A stretch of DNA of 64,000 bases from Rhyacichthys aspro (Eukaryota; Chordata; Actinopteri; Gobiiformes; Rhyacichthyidae). A program made the translations under genes and the position numbers. The stretch covers positions 28,626,280 to 28,690,279 of the forward strand of contig CM072159.1 of NCBI GenBank assembly GCA_036850595.1, read 5' to 3'. The notes under the pieces were generated by a model. It saw only the letters and a program-made list of their open reading frames with translations. It ran no database searches and was not told where the DNA came from. This document shows, piece after piece, positions 11,804 to 24,200 of the stretch (positions are counted from its first letter, which is position 1; each line of letters begins with the position of its first letter).

Positions 11804-12218
11804 TCAGACCGGGGGCTGTCCATTGTGTCGGAGCCCTGTGTAGGGCCATAGCAGCTGCTGGATGGTCATCCAGGAGTCCCCTGTCCCAACTGGAGCAGCA
11901 TCTACTGCAGGCTGCATCACCAGGCTGGCCAGGAGAGCCAGGAGGCCTACAGGGAAGACTCAGTGTAATTATAATGAAACAGGCAGAGATCTACACAAAC
12001 TCACTTTAAATATTCAGATAATTGTCTCAAATCTATGTATCCTATATCTGTTATTTTTTATCAGTTTACCTGCTAGCAACACAAACATTGCCAACCAGAG
12101 CCAAACTCCTCTGCTGTTCTTGGCCACTGCAGCTGAAGCTCTGGACGAGCCTAGATTACGAGACTGAGAGTGGGCCACTCCTGGTTCTGGAGATGTTGGG
12201 CTGGACGAGGGACTTGGA
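11804..12218 (-). other. irag2: KASH domain of IRAG2 (transmembrane anchor and luminal peptide)
   Basis: The last two exons, 12070-12218 and 11804-11946, join in frame to encode a Ser/Pro-rich stretch, then a hydrophobic segment of about 22 residues starting VWLWLAMFVLLAG, then a luminal peptide of about 33 residues ending LWPYTGLRHNGQPPV and a TGA stop. A single membrane span followed by a short tail ending in Pro-Pro-X is the KASH signature that binds SUN proteins in the perinuclear space. Nothing follows it, as required for a functional KASH peptide. What is seen is the sequence; SUN binding is inferred from family knowledge. Confidence 0.85.
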
Positions 12219-15200
12219 CTAGATGGGACCAAAAAAATGTTAATATCTTTACAAGTGTGGACTAAAGATCAAATCTGAGTGGATAAGTTGCCAAAAGGGG
12301 CCCTACTTGGGCTATGTCATCATCAGCCACTTATGCAACTTATTTAAAAGAGAGTTGGCTTCAGGAAACCACAGTTTAACACGTAATCAAATCAAACAAG
12401 TGCAATGTAAAACCCTTCACATGATCTTCATTAGTACGTAGTATTCTCCTCCCTTCACACTTACAGCATGACAAAGAGCTCATCCTGATTCCTGAGCCGT
12501 GTGGAGGGAGGGAAAAAGAGAAAGAAAGAACAGGACGTTCAGAAGAACAGATTGAAAAGAATAGGGTTGAACAATTCAAGTAAAGATGAGTGAAAAATCA
12601 TGGCGGTGGCTTCATGTTAGAAGAATTCTTCAAGAAGCACAGAGCAAATGACTTCAGATGCATGCACTCGAGACAAATGAGGCTTTAACATTAGATAACA
12701 TTGATCTGGAGCAATGTTACAGCAGCTACTTGTTACAGCTTTCACAGCTGTAACAAGTAAACCCTTTAAAAATGATCAGTAGTTAACCCAGAGCAAAAAG
12801 CTATTTCAGCACAGACCCATAATGAGCGCTTCATCATTTAGAAGGTTTCATACGCTGACATAAATGCACCCGTTTGAAATGCTGACACTAAATCAACCTT
12901 CATTTAGCAATTAAAATATATGAGTTCACATTTACCAAATGCACTGTAATTACCTGTTGTTGTCTAAAGGTGCAATGTGCAAACTAACTACTCTACTGCA
13001 AAAAAACCCCAAGGTCTTGTTGAAAGATTGTGTGTTAAACAGAGTATGACATTTTCTCCTGTATCTGAGAAAAAAAATGTTTAATCATCTTATATAAAGT
13101 TAGATGACCTTATGATCAGTGTTGTTATTGGTCTAACGCTGAACTCACAGCTAAACTTCAATTTGACGTAATGCCAATAATTATACAAGAAGAAAAGCTC
13201 GCTATTCTGTTGTTGGAGCCTGAGGTTGGGACCGTCTCGAAGAAAACTCTGCAGCTTTAAAAGGCGCTTTTCTCCTAACAGTGCTCAGTTTGTCCACTCT
13301 TTGTCCACAGCTGTACAAACAGGAAGTAATAGCTCCTTTCACTGGGTTCCTTAGAGCTATGTCTAAAAAAACCTGCCACATTATTTTGGATGCACTATTA
13401 TTACTACATTATTGATTTATTACAGTAGACTGATGTGTTTCATTAGGTTCAACTGGACACAAAATTGTACACAATGCACCCTTAAAAATATTAGCCAAAA
13501 GTCAAATAAAATAAAAACTTCTCCTTATTGATGTCAGCTCTGAAACCTAAATGATGAACTCCCTCAAAGTGCAGCTTTGCTGTAGTGCTGCTGGCAGAAA
13601 GTGGTGCTGCAGGAGGCTAATGGTGGTATTTGGTCAAACTAACGTCTTGTTGGGCAGAATGAGGGAGGTGAGTATGTTGCCCAGTTCACTGAGACTGGAC
13701 CTCCTCCTCTCTGCCACTGTCTCCTCCTTCGGCTCGTCCTCAAACTGGCAGTCGGTGCTGTCGTAGCTCATCCTGCGGGCAAGCACGCGAGGCATCCACA
13801 AACACTTTTCAGTTGCACATTCACATTGAGCACGTATTACCACAGACTGTGTACATTTACATGCATACAAGCACAGTTCATGCATGTGAAGTCAACCAAG
13901 CACAAGATGGTGATTTATAAACCAGTGACATGCTAAACATTCACCTGTTATAGAGGAAAGTGGGCGTTTCTGACAGATCCCTGACAAAACAATGTTTAAA
14001 ATTAGCTAATTTATAATTATGTAATGTTTTCATGAGCCAAAGCATGCCTCACAATGCACACAGCATTCAATAATTGTCACATAGCAATTTAATTTTAAAG
14101 GTTTGCTGACAAACACTGCTCAAGCAAGTAAGGCTTAGATGCATAAAAAGTGGATTTAAATTCATCTGACGGCCCCCAAAAGGACAGGTTTATGTAGTAT
14201 TATTTGATGAAACAGGATAAGCTTTACAGACATGTGAATGCAACAATTAAACAAACAACTAATCTTTATGCATCTAGGTCCATATTAAAAACAGGATGTG
14301 ACACTGTCTCCTGGTGGCAACGTCTTACCCCTTCATCAAGAGAGAAGGCTCTTCAGTGTCAACCCAGGCCGCGGAGCTAACAAAGCGCTTAAGTGGAGGA
14401 CGAGCCATGTTCTTCCCTGCCACAATCCTGAAAACCACCATCAACAACGCCATAACAAGAGCAATCCTCGTGTTACAGAACAACACTCTGGCTCAAAAAA
14501 AACAACAAAACGCTCAAAGCTGCTCGGACAACACTGTGTCTGACTTCTCCTCAGGTCGACAGCACATCACTCGTCACATATTGAAACAATGGCACAAATG
14601 GTTTTAAGGAGCACCTACCAGGGAGGTCGCCGGGTCAGTCTGTCACTATCAGTCTCTGAGCCGTCCTGTGCTTTTCCCTGTGTAGGACAAACCATTTCAT
14701 TCAATTCAAAACTCAAAGACATTTATTATTCATGCTTTTTTTTTTTTTACATTTTACACCTAAATATACTCCACATGAAATAATGAAAGAAACCTTCATG
14801 GCACCAGTATGTAAGTTTTTATACATAGAATATTATAATATAAATTAGACTTGAGCACTGCTGCACCTTACTTATCTTTTACAATTTTATTACCATGTAA
14901 ATATTATATTAATTCATTTTTTATATCCGATGTGTATCCATTCAGCTGTTGGTGTTTTCAATTGATTTTCCAATGAAACACCTATCTTTTAGAATCATAT
15001 TTTCACCCATAAAATATTTAAGGGTCCAAATAGTTGGTAGTATAGTACTTAAGTATATCATAGTATATAATCATCTAGAAAAGGTATGAAACTCCTGTAT
15101 AGAACTAGAGGAAGCCAGTGGACACCGTTACACAGTTTGGGAACAGTCAGTTTCTTTTATTATTTCTTATATAATCTTATATTGTATATTTTAATAAAAT

Positions 15201-18200
15201 TCAAAAAATCCCTCTGCCAAAGTGAAAATGGAAATATCACATATACCTGCAATATTTAGTTTGCACGTTTTAGATCAATCCTTCAATATTTTGTCCAGTA
15301 AAACTTTCATAACATATATTTAATAAATTAATGTATCCTGGCTTTGTGTCCCATCCTCTCTTTTAGTGCTTATCGCTAAAAGAGTAAAAGTTAAATCTGG
15401 GTTTACTTTGTCTTTAGAATGAACTCTAGCAACTATTTTGGTGTGGAATGTAAGGCGTTTGTTATGAGGATTATTTTTTTGTGGAAACTGGTCATATTAT
15501 ATCAAACTCAGATAACCTACCAAATCAAAGTGCATGTTGCCTCCTCGAGGGATCGCTGCGATGCTGACCCGTCGGCCTGAGGACTGTTGAGAGATCATTA
15601 AGAATGAACACAATCTCTGACTAAAATAAAAGTGTTGAGTTTGAATTCTCAGCAATGGTACCTTGTAGTACTGGGATGATGCCTGCTTCTTGCCGCGGAA
15701 ATCATCTGACAAAGAGGCATTTTGACACATATTAATGCATTTATGAAGACAAGTCGAACACAAAATCAAAGCAAAACATCAACTATCAACTCTGCTTTAT
15801 ATTTGATATCAAACATAACAGTGTAGCACAAACTACCTTTTTCAGTCTGTGATCCAAACGACCTCTCGTTTTGCATCATATTCTCTCTCAGCTCCAGCAG
15901 CTCTGCGTGCTCCTTGGTGTACATCCTCCTCAGGTTCTCCACGTGCTGAATCATGACCTCCACCGCTTTACCAATACGATTCTCCTGATAGTCACATCAA
16001 AAAAGCTCCTTTAATCCTCATCTTCTCATTCAATCATGTTGTTAGTAAGGCACACATATGCGCACACAGCTGACCTGGTGAATGGCTCCGAGCATCTCTG
16101 AGCGACTGGACACTCTGGTCATGGACTGGATGAGGATTTCCAGGTTTTTCTGAAGTCTCTGGATGATCTCCATTGACTGGTTATCATCATCACATAAAGG
16201 AATCAGAGCCTGCAATTGACCAAAGACCAAAGAGTCTAAAATTGTGAACAATTTCAGAAAAATGTAAAATGGCGATATCCCACCATCAACAGAACATAAA
16301 ATCATCAAAAGATTCAGCTCAATCTGGACAAAACTCTGTGCTGTGTTTTTAAGTGGGACAGGGAAATAAAGCCGTAATCTGCAAAAATAAATATAATAAA
16401 TAAATATATATATAATAAATATAACTAAAATAATAATAACCCCCCCCCCCCCTTTATTCTCTCTACTGCCTTTGAAACCTTTCCATTTACTTACCTTTAC
16501 ATGAACGGTGTCTGTTTAAATTGTTTAATTTGCTAAATAAAGGTGATCATAGTAGAATCAATCAGATCAGATTATCGTAGTATAGTATGCAATAAGAAAG
16601 TTGAACTCCTCTGACTTGAAGGGGGTGACACATGGAGCTGACGGTACTTGATGTTCACTCGTTGTGATTCTTGATTAGGTCTTAATGAATGTATAAGACC
16701 CTGTGCTTTATTGCCCCTTTACTTAAGACACATTTGATGCCCATTGCTAAATCATACTTAATCATATTGAGAAAAAAAAAGTTTTAATAAAATAGTGGTG
16801 AGAAGTGCCAGTAATCAACTGGGACATGCTCCAAACTCACCTGCAGTAAACCCTGGCAGCTGGACACCTCTCTTCGGACATTTTCTTCAGCCAGGTCACG
16901 TGACCTTTCCTCCAGACGCAGTCTCTTCTCAAGAGTAAACATGTCACACTTGAAACCCAGAGCGAGCCGCTGAAACTCTGCCTGAAAAACAGGAGTGGGG
17001 GGCATAGGCATGTATTCTCAGACAAGATTACATTTGGGGCATTTCAGGCTGTGAAAAAATCCCTGAAGTGATACTTTCCTCAGATTACAAACATTTCAAA
17101 CATTATTTATTTAAACACAATGAACAGGAACCTTTCCGCATCAAAATTTGTAATAACCTGAGTCTGACTTGTGTATTTATTCACTTACGGGTGACAGTCC
17201 ATCCAAATGCTCACTAACTTTTACATGAGTCTATGAAAACTACTAGTTACTCTCCATAAAAGTGAATGTGTGTTTAAAGCTACAACTATTGCCTTTACTT
17301 TGCCATAATATGAATTTATTTCTATTGTCAAGTTGTTATGTTGAAAACAGAAATCAAATACATGCAATACCATTTTAGATGCCCATAGGGTATTAAAATA
17401 GTAGAATGGTAAATAAAGGGTGGAGCGAGACTCTCTGTAAATGATATCTAACGGTTTAACTACAGACATATAACATAGGATTTATAAAAGGCCAAGTGGA
17501 ACAACACAATGCAAACATACCTCAACCTCCTTGTCACTTGGAGTCAGGCTGCAAAAGGCAACAGCATTAAAATGTATTATTATTAGATTCCTGCCCTTAT
17601 GATTGACCATATATTTTGGGGAAATTTTCTGCCTTACCTGTTTTTGTCGTCTTTGTACGAATCATTTGCGTCGGAGCCTAGTGATGCCTCAGCTGTAGAA
17701 AGAAATGTTAAGCAGGTGAATTATAACACAATGACAAAAGAGCAGTAATTCATAATTTACAGCATACACAGAAATGTTATGAGCTCAAACAGAAGTTAAA
17801 ATAAAGATTGTGTATTGTATAAAATGCAAATACCACACATACTGTCTCTGTCGGTGATTGCGCTGGTCTGACTCCTGTCTCCTTTAACGCTGTGCTCGTC
17901 GATGGCCTCGATGCCGCGTGACAGCTCCTGCAAAGTCCGCACAAACATAAGAGTCTCTTCTTTCTCACCTTCCTGCTCACCTTTTACCTCTGGTCTCTCC
18001 ACACTCTTACTGCGCTCCACTTCCATTTTCTTTTCTGTCTTTTATTAACGCCCCCCTCAATCTATGAATAGTCCCGGCGGCAAAGGTGAAGTGTGGTGAC
18101 TCAGTGCTGCTCACAGTGCGGTCCTCATTTTGAATAACTGGATCCTAAGTGGCGCTAGAATGAAACTATGCTCTTCCCCCTTTCTCTGCGCAAACACATG

Positions 18201-21200
18201 GGACACAAGCTCACAAAGTCGCGCAGCTGGAAAGACTACATTTTTGTATTCATGCTCAAGTTATCAATTGCACAGTGATACGTAAGCGACACCAAGTGAT
18301 TTAAGGAATCTATTAATTAAAACAAAAGATACAGATACTAAAACAGGAAGAAGTAGAACTAGTTTTAAATCCCATATAAATGTATAAAAAGTAGTGTATG
18401 CAATTAATAATACAAAATAAAAAGGTTTAAATCCTGAAGTGCAAAAACACGATATTTTAAACTAAGTGGGAGTAATGCAGGTCTTACCAGTTCTTTTTTA
18501 TTTTTGCCAGAAAGTGCTTGTGGTGAACCTTGGTGCAACCGGCTGGGGTCAGATGTCACACTCCCCGTGCTGCCTCCTGATTGGTTGGTTTGAGTTAAAG
18601 ACAAACCAGAAGCTGCTTGAGGAGAGCTGCCGGCAAGTCTGTTTCTCTCTGGAAAAACAAAAACAAAAGAAAACAACAGATGTGTGGGTGGCGAAGCAGA
18701 GAAAACAATCAGCCTGTAAATATGAAACGACCATGCTTTTTAATAAACCTATATCGTACCTGCCATGATTGTTGTGGAAGCATCAGTGGTACTGTCCTGC
18801 ACACTCTCCTCCTCCTCTACCAACACAGGGAGCAGGCTTGTGCTAAAAATACATGCACATCTCTCTTTACTTCTCACACATTTACCAATAATTGATCAAA
18901 AACAAATCATTAAAGCACAAAAGGACAAAGAAACAAAGCTGAAGTTGCAGTAAAACATCTGCAGATTCCTATGTTTGAGATACAGTTGATAATGCAGCAC
19001 TCACCTGTCTTCTGCTGCTGCTCGGTCTGACTTCTCATGGCTCAGGCTCTAAGATGGACAGAGTGAAAAAGGGAGGGTTGAGGAACAGACAGGCGGCCTT
19101 GCACTACATCATGTTCTAGGTTTCTGCATAAATCAGTGATTAAAAGCACAGAAATACAGTTGTAATTAACACACTGAGCATACCTGTCCCATGGTCAGTG
19201 CTGATAGAGAGAAGTGAAGAGAAAGACTGGGCTGATTCTTATATAATGTGGAGTATCATAGAGAGCTCTATGTGTGTATTGCCCACAAAGAGTGCTCAAA
19301 GAACACATTAACACTGGCACAGAGTGAAGCAGTGGAGGCGGACTGCTGCTAAACAGTCGTGTGAACACACAATGAAGCAAGGTGAGCACTCAGGCCCATG
19401 CAACGGGATATTGTGTAATAAAAGTATCTGTTTGGACAAAGCTGCAGGCTGTCAACAATTAGCACAGGATCACCGATTTATCTAGGAAAAAAGGTCCATT
19501 TGCTGAGTTTATTAAATTTATGTCCATTAAACCATTAGGCATGTTATATTAGTTAGATGGCATCATTTAAAACGTAGCCTTAGTTGTGTCTTGTAAAGGA
19601 AAGCCACCTCTTTGAAGGGTTAATGTAAATGAGTTATGTAAATAAACACTTAAAAGGATTGAACCTGCACAATGGACTGGAAAATAAATCCATTGTGAGG
19701 ACATTACACGCATTAGGACATTGTAACATGAAATATTACTATCAAGTTTCTTCAGTCTAACGCCTAATTTACACTGACTGAAAGAGCCAGAAACGAGCCG
19801 CTCGTTAAGTATTTTCGACCTTTTATTGAAGAAATTACAAGTCAGTACGGGATCTGGGTTATTTGAGACCACGGACGACGAAATTTAGCGAAGTCCAAAA
19901 CCACACATATTATTTCACATCTTTTATAGGACAACACCAGAAAAAGAAGGCATGGAGTGAAATAGCTGACTCTGGGAATACTGGTAGTTTTATCAGCACC
20001 TCTTTTAGCTCAACTTTGTTATTTGGATAGTAGCACACACACTCCTTATGTCCTGTTTATAGCGTAATACTGGATTAATCTTCGACACACAACACACTAT
20101 TGCAGCTGCCGTGCAAGGACCAGAAACAAGGTCCTAAACCAGAAAACCTTAAGAAAACCAAGCACCTGACTTCTTGATTTAAACGTTCTTCTAAACTCAC
20201 TTCACTAAGACCCACTCAAAGTGACAAAATGAAAAAGACAAGACAGCATAAAAAGGGGAAGAAGAGCTGCTGAAGGGGAAGCTCAAGTCTCTTGTGAATT
20301 CAAACATTACCATTTTAATACTAACCTTAGTCCGACTCATATCTGCTGTATCCAGAGCAGCCTCGTCTTTGTTTTCTTCTTCTCCCCTTTGGTCCTCAGT
20401 TGGCGCTGACGGAGAGCTGACCACATGCAAAAGGTCAAAAGGTCATTCAAGCACTAATATTGGTCTCATAAAAAAACTAAAAAAAAACAACAAAAAAACA
20501 GTACTGGCCCCTTTTCTAAAGTGACTCTCGTGTGATGCCAAACAGAAAGATGAGGAACAGACTGAAACTCTTTGCTGCATGACTGTCTATGCAAAGCAAA
20601 GGCTGCAGAGAAACTAATTACCTTCTACACTCCTCCCACAACAAGGAAAATATCCCTTTGACTTTCAAATGTCATAGGGAAATTACAAAACTCAGAGAAA
20701 TGGTGACCTCAGATGTGTCTACAGAGCAACCCATATGAGAGAGTTAATGCTCTGGAAAGCTGCATGTTCCTCTGAGGCTACAGTAGCGTTTCTGAATGTG
20801 CTTTTCTTTTTCCTTTAAAAAAATATCAGGAAACAAACCCAAAGCACTGGATATTGTGAAAGACCAATATTTTAAACCTTCTGTGTCATTTAAATTCATA
20901 GCTCTAAGTATGGTATTCATTTCTGACTCCTTTTTAAATACAAATTACTAATTTAATTTATTATTACTTACCCTCTTTATCCTCTAGACTGGAAACTAAA
21001 CTAAGAAGGGAGCATATCATTTCAGTTTTTATGGCTTTTCACTGGCTGGCCATTTGTTTTAAAGAGATATTTTAGCATTTTGTAAAGAAGGTTTAATGAA
21101 ATACTAAGCAAGTCTGTGTTTTAAGTATTATTTAATCAAAGAACTCTTTTATTATTCTGTTCCTTATTTAGAAAACTTTCACTGATCTCATTTGTACACG

Positions 21201-24200
21201 GTTTAGTCTCTGTGGCATTGCTCCTGTCTGCTTCTCCAAACTGCGAGTGTGCTGACTGTTCCCTGCTCTCAGCTCAAAAAACCAAGGGCTCTGCTGTGGA
21301 ACGACTTGTCCGATAATCTCAGACTTGTGACCTTGGACGCATCTTTCAAATCCCTTTTAATAATAAATATTTCTGTACAAAAGTCTTTTTAGATTCACCT
21401 TGGATCATGACACACTTCACTGACTCTTTCTGTTTCTTTGCTGTTTCAATCTCTGATGTTGTTCTGTCAGTTCTTTTTGTTGTGTGGGTGTTTTAAATGC
21501 AATCCCTCATAATACAGTTTTATTATCATTACTTATGTGACTTTAATGCCCTCTAGTGGTCATTTAAAAATCATCTAGTCTAATAATTTAGGACGTAAGC
21601 AGGTGGTTGTCCATTATAAGGAAATTCAACATATAAATGCCCTGAAGCTAAATAAATGTGTAATATTATTTGATTTTACAAGACAATGTTTTTTGATTTC
21701 ATTCATTTATTCATTAATTGTCTGCTGTTGCGTTTGGCCTAATAATAAGCATGTCATGTTATTTATTTACCTCTTATTGTGGTTAACCGTATCATGGGAC
21801 TCGGCAAGAGGCTCACACTCATCTGCGGTGGTCGGGCTGGTCCCAGAAACTTTTTCAGGCGAGTCTTTTTGGGATAAATCACCAGAAAGACCCTCTCCAG
21901 TCGCCCCTGCAACTAAACATCACAAAATATTAGTGATTATTTTCTTGAGTTTAATGAGTTTAGCATTGTTAGAAACAGTAATGCAGCTGAGCCATCCCTA
22001 GTACGTAATTGAGACTGGAAATTGGGGATGTTCTGACATCTTTTTTTCAATTTGTAGAAGCACTTATACTTTAGTACTCACTGATCCTAATTTCAAGAAC
22101 AAACAGACATCAGTGCCATGTTGATTTTTAGAGGTTTATCAGTAACTTGTTTTAAATTGAGACAATTGTTGAGTTTTCTCTGCATTTTGTAATTTTCATT
22201 TACATTAACACATTTCAAAACAGTATTATATAAAGGAAAAAAGGAGATGGAAACTTAAAGTAAAAAGAAAGTACTTGCGTGGCAGTATCTGAGGCTGAGG
22301 CTCTGATACTGCGTCCAGATAAAATTAATAAACCTAATAACTACAGTACAGTCTCTGCAAAAATTTAACGTTACGTTCTGTGCTAAAGAAATGAACCCTG
22401 TGACTCAGAAAATGACTCACTGCTTGTTTAAGGAGTAAATGCTTAGAAACAGGCATAAAGTAGGAGTAGAAGAAGAATTTAAACTGAAAAACAGTGGACA
22501 AATCACAGAGAGGGATGGAGGCAGGAGTCTCACTGTTGTTTTCTGAGCGTGATGGTTCAGGAAGAGCATCCGCCTCTGGGTGTCCAACACTGACAGCTTG
22601 TGAGTGGGCGCTTGGTGGCAACGCTGCCTCCTCCTGAAACACACATATACAACATGATGAGTATTAAAAAGAGGTGAAAAGATCAAATGTACTCAACAGC
22701 AGGCCTCATGGCAATGCAAACACCCTCAAAGATATATTACATAAGAAGTCCACTTATTCAAAGGCTGACAAAACAGGACAAAGCATCTGTTGTGTTAAAG
22801 ATGGATTTCTGAAAAGAAGCCCAATTACAGTCACATTTGAGAAGCAAGCATCACAATGTTTAATAGGGTTACAGTCATAATTACAGCCAGCATTTCCAAT
22901 TTTTAAGAACAGTACTTTTTTAAGAGTGTAATTGTAATGTAACCCACAAAGTGTATAAAGCCATTTAACTCAACATTTTCTAGACATTAACACATCAAAC
23001 TCAAAAAAGGTGCTGAAAGTGCTTAGAATAGAGAAGAACATGTAGATTAGGTGCATTTCAGGAAGAAAAGGGTAGCCTGGCCTGTCGTCCTCTTTATTTT
23101 CCTATCTTTTCTATACAAAGGTCTCTGTGGATTCAAGTAGGGTTCCCAAAGGGACACAGAGTAAACTGACTTACATAGACAAACAAGCGATCAGAGCAAA
23201 ACGCTGCATAAAGCCTAATGTCTGATTTTAGATAAACAATTAGGAATGATCTGAGTGGATTTCTATCCAGAGGAAATGTCTGTGAAGAAGGAAGGATCCC
23301 AGACCCATTTCACTTCTCAAAGTAAGTATATAAATAAATAAATATAGGGGTTATATACAATTAAACAGGTAGGAAACGGATTTCCAAGGCACTCTGGCTA
23401 ATGATAGTTTATTGAAGAAGGCGGATGTATTTTAAGTCTTTCTCCAGCACTGTAATCATTATATATTGAGTAGTTTCACATGACAAATGAGAGAAAAAGA
23501 AATAAAAATAGAAAAAGACACATGAATAGGAACCAAATAAAACATGCATAAATAGCATGAGATTGAGGTCACATGACTGATAGGCACCTATATTGATTAC
23601 CATGCATCAAAACATGTTAGCTGTCTTCAAAAATCCCAGTAAATCAGAGTGTCAGAGACAAGAAGAATGCAAACTATATTTTGGCTAAAGCAGCCTCATC
23701 CTTTTTTTTTTCTTTTTTTGCAATGAACAAGAAACCCCTCGTCTTAACCTTGATGTGACCCTAAAGTTTCACCGCTATCATTCTATAAAAGGAAGCAGAA
23801 ACTCCAGCACAAGTAGGTCGACTGCTGTCTGCGACCAGAATAAAGATCCACGTGGAGATATCCGATAGGCAAACGACAAATAGTTAGAACTAGAAAGATA
23901 GAGCAAAAGGAAAAAAGGGAAATGGAGAGATGGTAAAACAATGTGCAAAACTGCTTTTCTCTGTCAAATCTGTAAAATGTTCTCGCTGAACCATGTTTGA
24001 GACGAGTCTTCTGACAGAGACAGCAGCAGCATTGAAGCATTTCTTTTTGATGGTGCATTCAAGGACAGAGATCTGTGACTGAAAATCTCCATAGACACTG
24101 TGTGATTCAAGGTTCAGTCAATTTCTCAATAAACCTGAGCTGGAATACCTTTGCATTATCTTTCCAGGAAAAGCCTCCTTTTCAAAACAGAACAGATAAG

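Noticed and set aside
14340..14500. Hydrophobic stretch on the - strand read as an extra IRAG2 membrane span
   Set aside because: Phase only works if the exon begins at 14387, after the hydrophobic part; the true membrane span is in the KASH exons.
22279..22312. A 34-base candidate IRAG2 exon between plausible splice sites
   Set aside because: Including it breaks the frame into a stop in the next exon, whereas direct joining of 22534 to 21912 keeps the frame.
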